This document shows, piece after piece, positions 6,782 through 15,700 of a DNA stretch of 64,000 bases; the first letter of the stretch is position 1; each line of letters opens with the position of its first letter. Below the pieces are notes generated by a model. It saw only the letters and a program-made list of their open reading frames with translations. It was not told where the DNA came from and searched no databases. Both the position numbers and the translations under genes were made by a program. The stretch lies in assembly GCA_029260735.1 (NCBI GenBank), contig JAJDCR010000063.1, positions 1 to 64,000 on the forward strand, written 5' to 3'. This DNA comes from Planctomycetota bacterium. Lineage in GTDB: Bacteria; Planctomycetota; Uabimicrobiia; Uabimicrobiales; Uabimicrobiaceae.

Positions 6782-6888
6782 CAAATATTATTTCTGAGCC
6801 CATCCGTGACCCAGGGTTTCGTTCGCTTTGGCTCACTTTACCCTGGGCTACTATTGTATTACACCTTCGGTGTATAGAACTTAATGGC
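6782..6888 (-). repeat. Long inverted repeat, right arm (107 bases)
   Basis: Reverse complement of 6468-6574. The near identity of such long arms implies recent duplication-inversion or conversion. The 207-base centre (6575-6781) shows no coding sequence. Confidence 0.9.
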
Positions 6889-7027
6889 AGTCATTTCCGC
6901 TTTCACGGGAATGATAATGCGAAAAGTTTTATCCGAAACATTGGCCGAAGAAGTGAGTTAACCCTTTATCTTTCTATTATACCGTTGAACCCCTTTGGGG
7001 TTCTTGGTTTTGGGGTATATCTCTTAC

Positions 7028-7066
7028 CTCTGGGTTTCACCCAGAGCTACTAACATTATATCCCTT
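7028..7066 (+). repeat. REP-like unit (hairpin plus CTACTAAC)
   Basis: Stem CTCTGGGT/ACCCAGAG at 7028-7046, CTACTAAC at 7047-7054 and a small CCCTTCGGG hairpin follow in the same order as at 61-105. The flanking words (TTACCTC before, ACATTA after) are also shared. Confidence 0.75.
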
Positions 7067-7163
7067 CGGGATAGTCCTCCTAGAATTATGATTATCCGAC
7101 AAAAAGAGAACAATTTTGTAATCAACTGATCTGAGAAGTGCTATAAGTTAAGGCGTTGGTTTT

Positions 7164-7347
7164 CGTTTTTTGCCTTTCTGAGCCTAGGGAATTTTGTGAT
7201 AAAAGGTACAAAGATTATTTTTAGGCCCATCGGTGATCCAGGGCTCGTTCGCCTTTGGCTCACTTCACCCTGGGTCACCGATCAGCCTAAAAATAATCTT
7301 TGTACTCTAAATAAGGAAATACACCAGGCTCAGAAAGGCAAAAAAAC
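7164..7347. repeat. Nested palindromic element
   Basis: Outer arms at 7164-7185 and 7326-7347 (TTTTTTGCCTTTCTGAGCCT and complement) enclose a second palindrome at 7206-7305, whose arms share the TTTTTAGGC...CACCGAT words of the 6468/6782 repeats. No protein is encoded. It resembles a non-autonomous REP-type (REPIN-like) insertion. Confidence 0.75.
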
Positions 7348-7374
7348 AAAAATGGCGAAGAAGTGATCAAATCC

Positions 7375-7406
7375 TAAAAAAGCCCCTCAATCACGAGGGG
7401 CTTTTT
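7375..7406. terminator. Intrinsic terminator hairpin, second copy of repeated unit
   Basis: AGCCCCTC/GAGGGGCT stem with A- and T-runs. The hairpin and the following 7408-7433 match 3437-3495 apart from the loop and two further bases. Confidence 0.75.
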
Positions 7407-7611
7407 CGTTTGAGCTTGATCAGTTGTCCACAGATATCCCACCAAAAAAATATCTGGCGTTATAAGTTACTATTAGTAAATAGTTTACAAGCTGTGATTG
7501 AGTTGCCTCATAAAAATACTTATACCATTTAGCAGATTTGATGTTGGGTAGGAAAAGAATCCCATAGGTTGCTAATGTCTATGAGATTCTTTGGTGACTT
7601 GATGGGTCTTT

Positions 7612-8142
7612 CTAAGAGTCTCCATCTCCTTTGTAAGGTTTTTTAATAACGGTTTTAAAGGTGATGAGTAAAAGAAAGAGTCTTCGTATCGTATAAATTA
7701 GTACTATCCAAGTGATTAGGGTAATAATAGCATCGAGAGAGTTTTGGACAAAATCGGCTTGGCTTCCTCGTGGGAACTCTAATCTTCCTATTCTAATAAC
7801 ATCATGTCCCCAGTAGTAAATCCCCATCCAAACTGCCGCAACTAAAGAAGCGACCATGGGCAGAACGAAGGTAAAAACAACAGGGATATCTTGAGTGGCT
7901 GGTTGTTCGGTGGTGTTTTTACCTAAGCGAACGAGTGTCGGTGGAACAAAAAGCATACAGAAGGAAAGAAATATTCCTACTCGATGAGGAATGAGATCAA
8001 AAGCAGCATATTGGTTTACCCAATTAACATATTCGGGAAGCAATGGTAGCTCGTGCAGTTTGAAATAACTATAGTAGTAGGCCAAAACTGCTAAAACTAG
8101 AACATACCAAAGGATGTTGGTAACAGCTTTTATAATACGCAT
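7612..8142 (-). CDS. Membrane protein of unknown function
   Basis: A 176-residue hydrophobic protein with about four predicted membrane helices (residues 7-27, 55-73, 87-108 and 137-160), short basic ends and no known motif. Its start MRIIKAVTNIL lies behind GGGAGAGATT. It is transcribed divergently from the NfeD/stomatin operon and alone on its strand. Function is not recognised; the size and helix number would suit a small accessory or sensory membrane protein, but this is a guess. Confidence 0.6.
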   Translation of the reverse strand: MRIIKAVTNILWYVLVLAVLAYYYSYFKLHELPLLPEYVNWVNQYAAFDLIPHRVGIFLSFCMLFVPPTLVRLGKNTTEQPATQDIPVVFTFVLPMVASLVAAVWMGIYYWGHDVIRIGRLEFPRGSQADFVQNSLDAIITLITWIVLIYTIRRLFLLLITFKTVIKKPYKGDGDS

Positions 8143-8287
8143 AAGTAATCTCTCCCAGAGATGGTATGAACAAAAATGATTTCGTTTATAATATCTTTAT
8201 TTTACTGCTCTTATGTAGGAAAATCAAGTGGTAAAATCTTCCTTCATCAACAGAGATTTTTTTCTCTCGTATATATTTTTAAAGATC

Positions 8288-8316
8288 TTGTCTGGAAAGT
8301 CTTTTCGAGCTATTAT
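8288..8316 (+). promoter_or_regulatory. Candidate sigma70 promoter of the NfeD-stomatin operon
   Basis: TTGTCT at 8288-8293 and TATTAT at 8311-8316 with the ideal 17-base spacing, about 65 bases upstream of the ATG at 8382. Confidence 0.5.
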
Positions 8317-8381
8317 ATTTTTCTTAAAGTGATAGAAAGTGTCTGAAAAATGATTTGTCAAATTTGCGGGAGGGTTTTTTT

Positions 8382-8816
8382 ATGGAAAACTGGAGCATAT
8401 GGTTAGTTATCGCTTTTTTCTTAGCTATTTTAGAGCTTTTTTTACCAGGCTTAACTTTGATTTGCTTGTCTATTGGAGCATTTGCGGGGGCAGCAGGAGC
8501 TTACGGGGGAACAAGTCTTTCCGTTCAGCTCTTTGCTTTTATTGTGGCCTCTCTTATCGCCTTTGCTCGAATTGGCCCTTCTTTAAGCTCTCTTTTTAGC
8601 TCTTCGGAAAGCCCAGAAAGTAATGTTCATGCTCTTATTGGTAAAGAAGCGCTTGTTTCCCAGAAAATTCGAGGAACAACCGAGCGAGGATGGGTTAAGG
8701 TTCAGGGAGAAGATTGGCCCGCGATGACGACACCAGGGGATACTTTAGTAGAAGGAAATGAAGTAATGGTTAAAGGAATAGAAGGAAATACCCTTATTGT
8801 GGAAGGAGCTTTGTAA
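8382..8816 (+). CDS. NfeD-like membrane protein
   Basis: A 144-residue protein with three closely spaced hydrophobic helices in the first 65 residues and a C-terminal OB-like domain (about 85-144, ending GWVKVQGEDWPA...VEGNTLIVEGAL), the layout of short NfeD1b/YbbK-partner proteins. NfeD proteins pair with SPFH/stomatin proteins in membrane microdomains, and the next gene is a stomatin whose ATG overlaps this stop (TAATG). The ATG at 8382 is chosen over an earlier TTG because GGGAGGG lies just upstream. Confidence 0.85.
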   Translation: MENWSIWLVIAFFLAILELFLPGLTLICLSIGAFAGAAGAYGGTSLSVQLFAFIVASLIAFARIGPSLSSLFSSSESPESNVHALIGKEALVSQKIRGTTERGWVKVQGEDWPAMTTPGDTLVEGNEVMVKGIEGNTLIVEGAL

Positions 8817-9940
8817 TGCATGTGGTTTTAGCTGTAATTGCTATATTAACGGTTGTCATTATTACGCAGGGAGTTGTCCTTGTTCAACAGGCAGAAGCGA
8901 TGGTAATCGAACGCTTGGGAAAATTTAACCGCGTTATTCACAGCGGACTACATATTATTATCCCATTTGCAGAAAAGGTTCGGACTCTGCAATGGCGTTT
9001 TATTCATAAAGATGTGGGAGGGGAACTTAAAGTCTCTGCTCAGCATCTCCGGCGGATCGACTTGCGAGAAAAAGTATTAGATTTTCCTAAGCAACACATT
9101 ATTACCAAGGACAATATTTCTTTGGGAATTGATGCGCTTATCTACTTTCAGGTCACTGATCCCAAAAGGACAGTTTACGAAGTGGAGAACCTACCGCGAG
9201 CGATTGAAAAACTAACCCAAACGACCCTTCGTAATGTCGCGGGAGGAATGGAGCTAGACGAGTGTTTAGTTTCTCGTAATGAAATTAATGCCCAACTCAG
9301 AGAGGTTTTAGTAGAGGCTACTAATAAATGGGGAGTTCGTGTCAGCCGAGTAGAGATTCAGGATATTATGCCGGCAGAAGCGTTGCGCAATGCTATGGAA
9401 AAACAGATGCGAGCAGAGCGAGATAGAAGAGCGCAAATTTTGATGGCGGAAGGGCAAAAACAAGCGGCTGTTTTAGAAGCTGAGGGGAAAAAAGAAGCGG
9501 CTGTTACCGCTGCAGAAGGACAAAAACAAGCTAAAATTCTCACAGCAGAAGGACAAGCGATTGCTCGCCTTAAAATCGCAGAAGCAGAAGCTCAGGCTAT
9601 TGCTATGATTCGTAAATCTCTCAAAAATGAAGGGGAAGCATCTAGTTACCTAATTGCTTTGAAATACTTGGAATCTTTAGAGGAGATTGCTTCGGGAAAT
9701 GAAACCAAAACGGTTTTTATGCCCTACGAAGCCTCGGCAGCTCTTGGTTCCCTGGGAAGTATTCGGGAACTTTTTACGAAAATGCCTGTGGTTGACCCGA
9801 GCTCTTTTTCTCAAAATGAACCAGATAACAACTCTGTAAATCTTCAGATTAAGAATGATGAAGAAAAAAATATAGAGGAAAAGGAAATGGATAAAAGCTC
9901 CCCGACTTTAACTGAGGAGGACAAGGGAGAAAAATCATGA
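8816..9940 (+). CDS. qmcA: SPFH/stomatin-like membrane protein (QmcA type)
   Basis: A 374-residue protein with an N-terminal membrane anchor (1-20), a band-7/SPFH domain (about 22-190, with QQAEAMVIERLGKF at the start), and an Ala/Glu/Lys/Gln heptad-rich coiled coil (about 195-265) containing repeated AEGQKQA and AEGKKEA units. Stomatins form large ring- or raft-like assemblies that organise membrane proteases and lipids. The last 40 residues are a Lys/Glu-rich tail with little family likeness. Overlap with nfeD upstream (1 base) and with the next gene (ATGA) points to one operon. Confidence 0.9.
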   Translation: MHVVLAVIAILTVVIITQGVVLVQQAEAMVIERLGKFNRVIHSGLHIIIPFAEKVRTLQWRFIHKDVGGELKVSAQHLRRIDLREKVLDFPKQHIITKDNISLGIDALIYFQVTDPKRTVYEVENLPRAIEKLTQTTLRNVAGGMELDECLVSRNEINAQLREVLVEATNKWGVRVSRVEIQDIMPAEALRNAMEKQMRAERDRRAQILMAEGQKQAAVLEAEGKKEAAVTAAEGQKQAKILTAEGQAIARLKIAEAEAQAIAMIRKSLKNEGEASSYLIALKYLESLEEIASGNETKTVFMPYEASAALGSLGSIRELFTKMPVVDPSSFSQNEPDNNSVNLQIKNDEEKNIEEKEMDKSSPTLTEEDKGEKS

Positions 9941-11571
9941 CGGAAATAGCTTTACTACTATGGTTTCTTCTACTTACTTTTGGAGTAACTTTAGCTTATC
10001 AAAACAAAATAGTGGTAGAGGGTTGGTGGATAAAAATTCGCGAAGAGCAAGCAAAAAAGCAGGAAAATTTATTTGAGCATCCTTTGCTGAAATGGCCCGC
10101 GAGGATTTTTTTAGTACTCACTATTATTGCTTGGTTGGATTTTATTCTTTGGGGTATCACAAGTGTTTTTCCTCTAGCGATTGTTCTTTTTATATGGGGA
10201 GGAAGCAAGGCTCTCAAGGAAGCCTCTCCTTTTCTTCTAACACTAGCTTTTTTTTGGGTAGTCTCTCGTCTTCTCTTTAACTTATCTCCCATGGAGTTTG
10301 TCGAAAACCTTAGTGTGGATTTCTTAAGCGAGGTTTACGGGTTACCTTCCACGTTTTTGCAGTTCTTTGTCATTCCTTTAGCTATTTTATTTTTCCTTGG
10401 AATTGCTTCGCTTATTTGGAGAAAGCACGTTACTTGGGGAATTCTATCTCTCCTTCTTTCTACTTGGCTACCTTTTGTCCTTGGTCTTATCTTTAAAGGG
10501 ACTGAGCACGGAATGGGAGCGGGGGCGGTTACTTGGCTGGCAGATTTTTATAATGTGGACTTAGGTTGGCAAAAAATTTTACTCTTACCCCAAGTGATTT
10601 TTGTTTTTTCGGGAGTTAGCTTACTTTTTCATCGACGTACTTTTGCTGGTTTATCTTGGCTCTTGTTAGGAACATTACTTCCTATACTACTTGTTCCTCT
10701 TCGAGAGATGTATATGACTTGGGTTGCTCAAACCCCTGAACAGAGTTTTCTCTCTGCTTTATCCTCTTTTTATGGAACCTCTCTTTTTGTTGTTAAGATT
10801 TCAATTCTCTTACAAGTTTGTTTACTTCTTTCTTCTTTTGTTTTAGCCTTGCGAGGAAGTACTCTAACGGGAATTTTCCTTTTGGCAAGTTCTCTCTTTT
10901 TGCCTTGGATTATTTCTATTTCTCAGGGAGTGCCACCTCGTTTACAAGAGCTTACCCAAGATATGAGCTTTGCTGACTTAGCCCAAATCTACCATTGTCC
11001 TAGCTATGTTCTGGAAGTTCTTTTTGTCCCTATGATTTTCAGTGTTGTTTTGGGGACTATTTTTTTAGTAGCTCAAAAAAACTTTGCTGGCTCTGTATTA
11101 GTTTTCTTTGGCTTTTCTATGCCAAAAACGATTCATCCTTTACATGAGTTATTTCTTTATTTAGAAAAAGTGGATGCCTCTCAGATGTCTTCTTGGTATC
11201 AAATATCTTCCCAGGAGCTTTCTCTTTTTCTTTTTCCGATGATTGTTTTGATCGTTTTTGGTTTAATTGCGATGAACTCTGAACGTAAATTTTGGGGAGG
11301 AGTCCTTTGCTCTTTTGGATTATTTCTTCCTTGGTTAATGGAACCTTTCCATAAAATATCTCAGCTTGCCCAAAATAATTATCCTTTAGTTTTTCGTTTT
11401 TACCCGACAGAGCCTTCCCAGCTTCTTCTTTACGCTCCTGCGATGGTATTATTTTTTGCGGGAGGTTTTCTTCAGCTGACAGTCAAAAATCGTTTTACCT
11501 ATGGTCTAATTTTAATCGGAGCTTCTATTTACTTACCATTTTGGCTCCCTTTTTTCGTAAAATCTCTGTAG
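9937..11571 (+). CDS. Large polytopic membrane protein built from internal repeats
   Basis: A 544-residue protein with about 14 hydrophobic helices. Roughly 75-90-residue units recur five or six times. Each has a short polar stretch with a Tyr (SEVYGLPSTFLQF, SSFYGTSLFVVK, AQIYHCPSYVLEV, SSWYQISSQELS), a Pro-containing helix, then a G-x-x-(LF) helix and a second helix ending in a (L)P-x-(hydrophobic) loop. No transporter or enzyme signature was recognised. Because it is translationally coupled to the NfeD/stomatin pair through an ATGA overlap, a role in the same membrane microdomain is likely; the rest is unknown. Confidence 0.75.
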   Translation: MTEIALLLWFLLLTFGVTLAYQNKIVVEGWWIKIREEQAKKQENLFEHPLLKWPARIFLVLTIIAWLDFILWGITSVFPLAIVLFIWGGSKALKEASPFLLTLAFFWVVSRLLFNLSPMEFVENLSVDFLSEVYGLPSTFLQFFVIPLAILFFLGIASLIWRKHVTWGILSLLLSTWLPFVLGLIFKGTEHGMGAGAVTWLADFYNVDLGWQKILLLPQVIFVFSGVSLLFHRRTFAGLSWLLLGTLLPILLVPLREMYMTWVAQTPEQSFLSALSSFYGTSLFVVKISILLQVCLLLSSFVLALRGSTLTGIFLLASSLFLPWIISISQGVPPRLQELTQDMSFADLAQIYHCPSYVLEVLFVPMIFSVVLGTIFLVAQKNFAGSVLVFFGFSMPKTIHPLHELFLYLEKVDASQMSSWYQISSQELSLFLFPMIVLIVFGLIAMNSERKFWGGVLCSFGLFLPWLMEPFHKISQLAQNNYPLVFRFYPTEPSQLLLYAPAMVLFFAGGFLQLTVKNRFTYGLILIGASIYLPFWLPFFVKSL

Positions 11572-11609
11572 AGTTTTGCAGATATCGCTTTTTCAGATAA
11601 GGAATTTAT

Positions 11610-12704
11610 ATGCAATCACATAAAGTTTTTACTCCTTTTGAACATAAATCACTACGTTTGCGCAACAGAATTGCTATGGCTCCGATGACAAGACGGATGG
11701 TGAAAGACGATGGGATACCAACAAAAGACGTCATCGAATATTACCGCCAAAGAGCTCAAGGAGAAGTCGGTTTGATTATCAGTGAAGGCACTCCTATTGA
11801 TGGTCTTCATGCGTGTGATACCTTGACCGTACCTCGCTTTGAAACCCTTGATCAATTAGAAGGATGGAAGAAAGTTGTCCAGGCGGTTCATGAAGAAGGG
11901 GGGGCTTTTGCTCCTCAGATTTGGCACACCGGACGATTTGGAGCAGATCCTATTGGTCCCAGTAATCATCAATTGCCTCCCCGAGCCGATGGCTCTGAGC
12001 GTCCTCCTGTTAAAGCTATGACAGAAGAAAATTTTGCTCAAGTGACAAAAGCCTATGCCAAAGCAGCATTGTCAGCGAAAGAAATTGGTTGTGATACCAT
12101 CGAAATTCACGGAGCACACGGTTACCTGTTAGACTCTTTTTTAAGTCTAAGCAATAATAAGCGAGACGACCAATACGGAGGTAGTTGGAAAAACCGAATG
12201 CGCTTTCCTTTAGAAGTGGTTAGAGCGATACGCCAAGCGGTGGGAGAAGATTATCCTATTATTTATCGTTTCAGCCAATGGCAAGTCGATAACTATGCCG
12301 AAATAAAGTTTCATCGCCCAGAAGAACTAGAGCTGTGGGTGAAAGAGCTCGTGCAAGCGGGAGTAGATATTCTTCATGCTAGTACATATGACGCTCTTGA
12401 GCCCGCTTTCCCTGATGTATCCGAAGAAACTCTTTCGGGGTGGACTCGTAGGCTTTCTGGAGTTCCTTGCATAGCCGTAGGAAAAGTATGCAGTAACTTT
12501 ACTTTGCGAGGTGCCTACGGAGAAGAAAAAGATGCCGTGGCTGATCCCCACCCTGCTATGGATCTAGTGGAAAAGGGAGAAGCTGATCTCTTAGCTTTAG
12601 GACGAACTTTGATCGCTAATCCTGATTGGGTAAAGCAGGTTCGAGAGGGAAATTGGCAAGATTTGAAAGCCTTCGATAAATCTATGCTGAAGACCTTGGT
12701 TTGA
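11610..12704 (+). CDS. NADH:flavin oxidoreductase, Old Yellow Enzyme family
   Basis: A 364-residue TIM-barrel flavoprotein. Visible hallmarks are the FTPFEHKSLRLRNRIAMAPM start, the EIHGAHGYLLDSFLS motif (about 150-165) with its substrate-binding His, N-x-R in GGSWKNRMRFPLEV, and the phosphate-binding end LLALGRTLIANPDWV. Such enzymes use FMN and NAD(P)H to reduce activated C=C bonds or nitro groups in the cytoplasm. It is complete and of the usual length, preceded by AAGGAA, and probably a single-gene unit. The natural substrate cannot be told from sequence. Confidence 0.9.
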   Translation: MQSHKVFTPFEHKSLRLRNRIAMAPMTRRMVKDDGIPTKDVIEYYRQRAQGEVGLIISEGTPIDGLHACDTLTVPRFETLDQLEGWKKVVQAVHEEGGAFAPQIWHTGRFGADPIGPSNHQLPPRADGSERPPVKAMTEENFAQVTKAYAKAALSAKEIGCDTIEIHGAHGYLLDSFLSLSNNKRDDQYGGSWKNRMRFPLEVVRAIRQAVGEDYPIIYRFSQWQVDNYAEIKFHRPEELELWVKELVQAGVDILHASTYDALEPAFPDVSEETLSGWTRRLSGVPCIAVGKVCSNFTLRGAYGEEKDAVADPHPAMDLVEKGEADLLALGRTLIANPDWVKQVREGNWQDLKAFDKSMLKTLV

Positions 12705-12761
12705 GAAAGTTTGGTTCCGTAGATTATGTATAGATAATCTATGCATAATCTACGGTCAAAT

Positions 12762-15700
12762 CTACCTATAAGACATTTTATCTTCAAAGTAGCTGAGTTT
12801 ATTAATTCGCTGAAATAAACTCTTTGCTTGAGTGAGTCGTCCCTGTGAGAATAAAAATAGAGCTAGTTCATTGTAGATTGTGTTTATATTTTTCTGCGTT
12901 TTTAACCCCAATCGGATTGTTTCCATAAGAGTTCTATCTTGTAGGTCTTTGATTGACAAGAAACGTGCTCTATTTCCTTGAACTCCAAAGCGTCCTGTTT
13001 TTAAGATTTCCTCCTGCCTAGCTGTTACCTTCCCTGTTACATTAGCCCTCTTTTCGTTAAGGTAAAAATGGAAAGTGTACTCTGTCCCTTGATCACGAGA
13101 TTTCTGAGCTTTTTTCAAGATTCCTCGGCATAGGTTAAACCAGATGGCTTTTTCTTTCCGCACATCATCTTTGAATCGATTGACATAGACTCGAACTGTG
13201 TGAGCTTGGATTTTTTCGTAAGGTTCAAGAAATTGAAGGGCTGCACTATAGGAATGCTGAGCGCAAAAAGCTAACACTTGATTGTGAATAAGCTTAATAA
13301 TATAGCTTTCTGTTTTCAGAGTTCTGTGATCTACTCTTTCTCCTAGAAAACTAACTAGTTTCTGAATGGATTCTTTGTAAGGTGCGGGGTTTGATTCTAA
13401 ACATTTTTTAACAAAACCGTTTAGAATCAACTCTTTTGCTTTGGTAAGGCTTTGGGCCATATTTGTGCGCTGAGAGTTTTTGTGCAAATCGAGAAGCGTG
13501 ACAGCTTCTGCAAACTGTCCTCGCTCAGCTCTTGTTAAAGAGTACTCTACTAATTCTTTGATAGTTTCTTTTTCTTTTTGGACAATTAAAGCTTGGAGTT
13601 TTTCTATATTATTTTTTAGGTAAGGACTGTTTTGGTATTCCGGCTGCTCCAAAAGTTCTTCTGCTTGGATAAAGTTTTTCTCTTCAAGTAACCCGGTAAC
13701 AGTGCTTTCTAAGTAGTTACGAACTTCTTGGGCAATAAGTTCAATTTTCTTATCAACTGCTGCTCTTATAATTACTTTGGTTTCCGAGCTGATCCCAGGA
13801 GTGCTACTATTCAAGGTATTAAACCTTTCGAGTTTGTCTATGCACCACTCTAGTTTATTAGGATTTTCTTTGATTTCTAAATCCAATATTCGAGCTAGAA
13901 TTTCAAGATTCTCTAATATCTCTGTTGTCTCGTCTTCTCCAATAAATGTCTTTATAGCGATCCAGTATTTTAAAGAATATTTCTTGACTACTTTGTATAC
14001 TTCTTCACCTTGTTCGTATATGAATTTTCTATATTTAGGAGAGTACTTTTCTAAGGCGCGGTCAGAGCCAAAAAGAATAGCACCTAATATGATTAAGGAC
14101 ATGCATATACGAAAAAGTCGGTGGAGTAGAGATTTTTTTACCTTTTTCTCTATAGAACTTTCCGTAAGAGCATCTTCTTCCAACTCAAGAGTTTCTTCTG
14201 TGGCAACGGGAGCAATCCCGGGGGGAGGTGTGTAGGCCGATTTTTGGAAAGACTTGCTTTCTAGGGGGTCATCAAAGTCGTGAATTTCTGTTTGAGTGGA
14301 AGCAATAGTTGAAGAAGGCTCCACATCCTCTACGTAGTCCTCACTATAGCCAACCTCTTCTTCTTCAAAACTAACATCACTTTCTTCTATGGTAGGAGAA
14401 GACGGCATTACTGATGAAGTTGTCGAAGTCAATGGAAGTTCACTGACAAAAGATGTTGTTGCAGGAGGAGGAGGGGAAAATATTTCAGAAGGAGGATTAC
14501 TTGATGGTAAAGTAGAGCTGTTGAGGAAAGACTCTGATTTTTTTTTTTCTTGATTTTGCATCGCTTTTTCAATGGCGATTTGTTCTTCTGTGAGAAAAAG
14601 ACCACGACCAGCAAATACTTTTGATCCACTTTCGTCTTCACGACGTGCGTTAGATAATTTTGATTCTTGATTACTAGGAATATTGTTGTCATTTGGACCA
14701 ACTATGTCAACTTCTTTATTCAAATCTTCTAGAAAATTGGCCCAATCGTCTTCCCCTCCTGTTTGGTTTTGTCCAAAAAAATTATTATGGTCTCCCTCTT
14801 CTGCCTGTCCTTCGGGATAAGTATTGTCATATGCACCTTGCTGTCCTTCAGGGTAAGTAGCATCTTCGGGATAGGTACCATCATGCATGCCCTGCTGGTA
14901 AGTAGCATCATGAATGTCCTGTTCAGGATAGGTACCATCATGAATACCTTGTTGCTCGGGATAGGTACCATCGTGCATGCCCTGTTGTCCGTCGTACATA
15001 CCCTGTTGTTCGGGGTAGGTACCATCGTGCATGCCTTGTTGTCCGTCGTACATACCCTGTTGTTCGGGATAAGTGCCATCGTGCATGCCGTGTTGTCCGT
15101 CGTACATGCCCTGTTGTTCAGGATAGGTACCATCATGCATGCCCTGTTGTCCATCGTACATACCCGGTTGTTCGGGATAAGTTCCATCGTGCATGCCCTG
15201 TTGTCCGTCGTACATACCCGGTTGTTCGGGATAAGTGCCATCATGCATGCCCTGTTGTCCGTCGTACATACCCGGTTGTTCGGGATAAGTGCCATCATGC
15301 ATGCCTTGTTGTCCGTCGTACATACCCGGTTGTTCGGGATAAGTGCCATCGTGTATGCCTTGTTGTCCGTCATACATGCCTTGTTGTTCGGGATAGGCGC
15401 CATCATGCATGCCTTGTTGTCCGTCATACATGCCCTGTCCATCATATACACCGGGCTGTCCTTCGGGATAGGTGCCATCGTACATGCCTTGTTCATCATA
15501 CATGCCTTGCTGTCCTTCAGGGTAGGTACCATCGTACATACCTTGTTGTTCATTATGCATGCCCTGTCCATCAGAGTTTTCTTGGTAGTATTGTGGATTG
15601 GAATTCTCGTCATTAGCTTCATTGTAGTTAGGGGGAAGGTAATCCATTCCTTGATTATTTTCGGAAGGAGATGGGTAACCTGTTTCTCCATAAGGATTTT

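Larger units (their letters stand above)
6411..7611. other. 1.2-kb gene-free region full of palindromes
   Basis: Between the Y1 transposase and the membrane protein gene no credible coding frame exists. The stretch holds a 10-bp triplicate, two 107-base inverted arms, a REP hairpin, a 100-base palindrome nested in a second pair of arms, and a bidirectional terminator. The 68-codon frame at 6671-6877 simply runs through one inverted arm. Confidence 0.7.

Noticed and set aside
6671..6877. 68-codon plus-strand membrane-like frame
   Set aside because: It runs from the spacer into the right arm of the long inverted repeat, has no ribosome site and no family.
14961..15392. CRISPR-like regular repeats
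   Set aside because: Units are directly adjacent with no spacers and stay in frame with a protein gene, so this is a coding tandem repeat.
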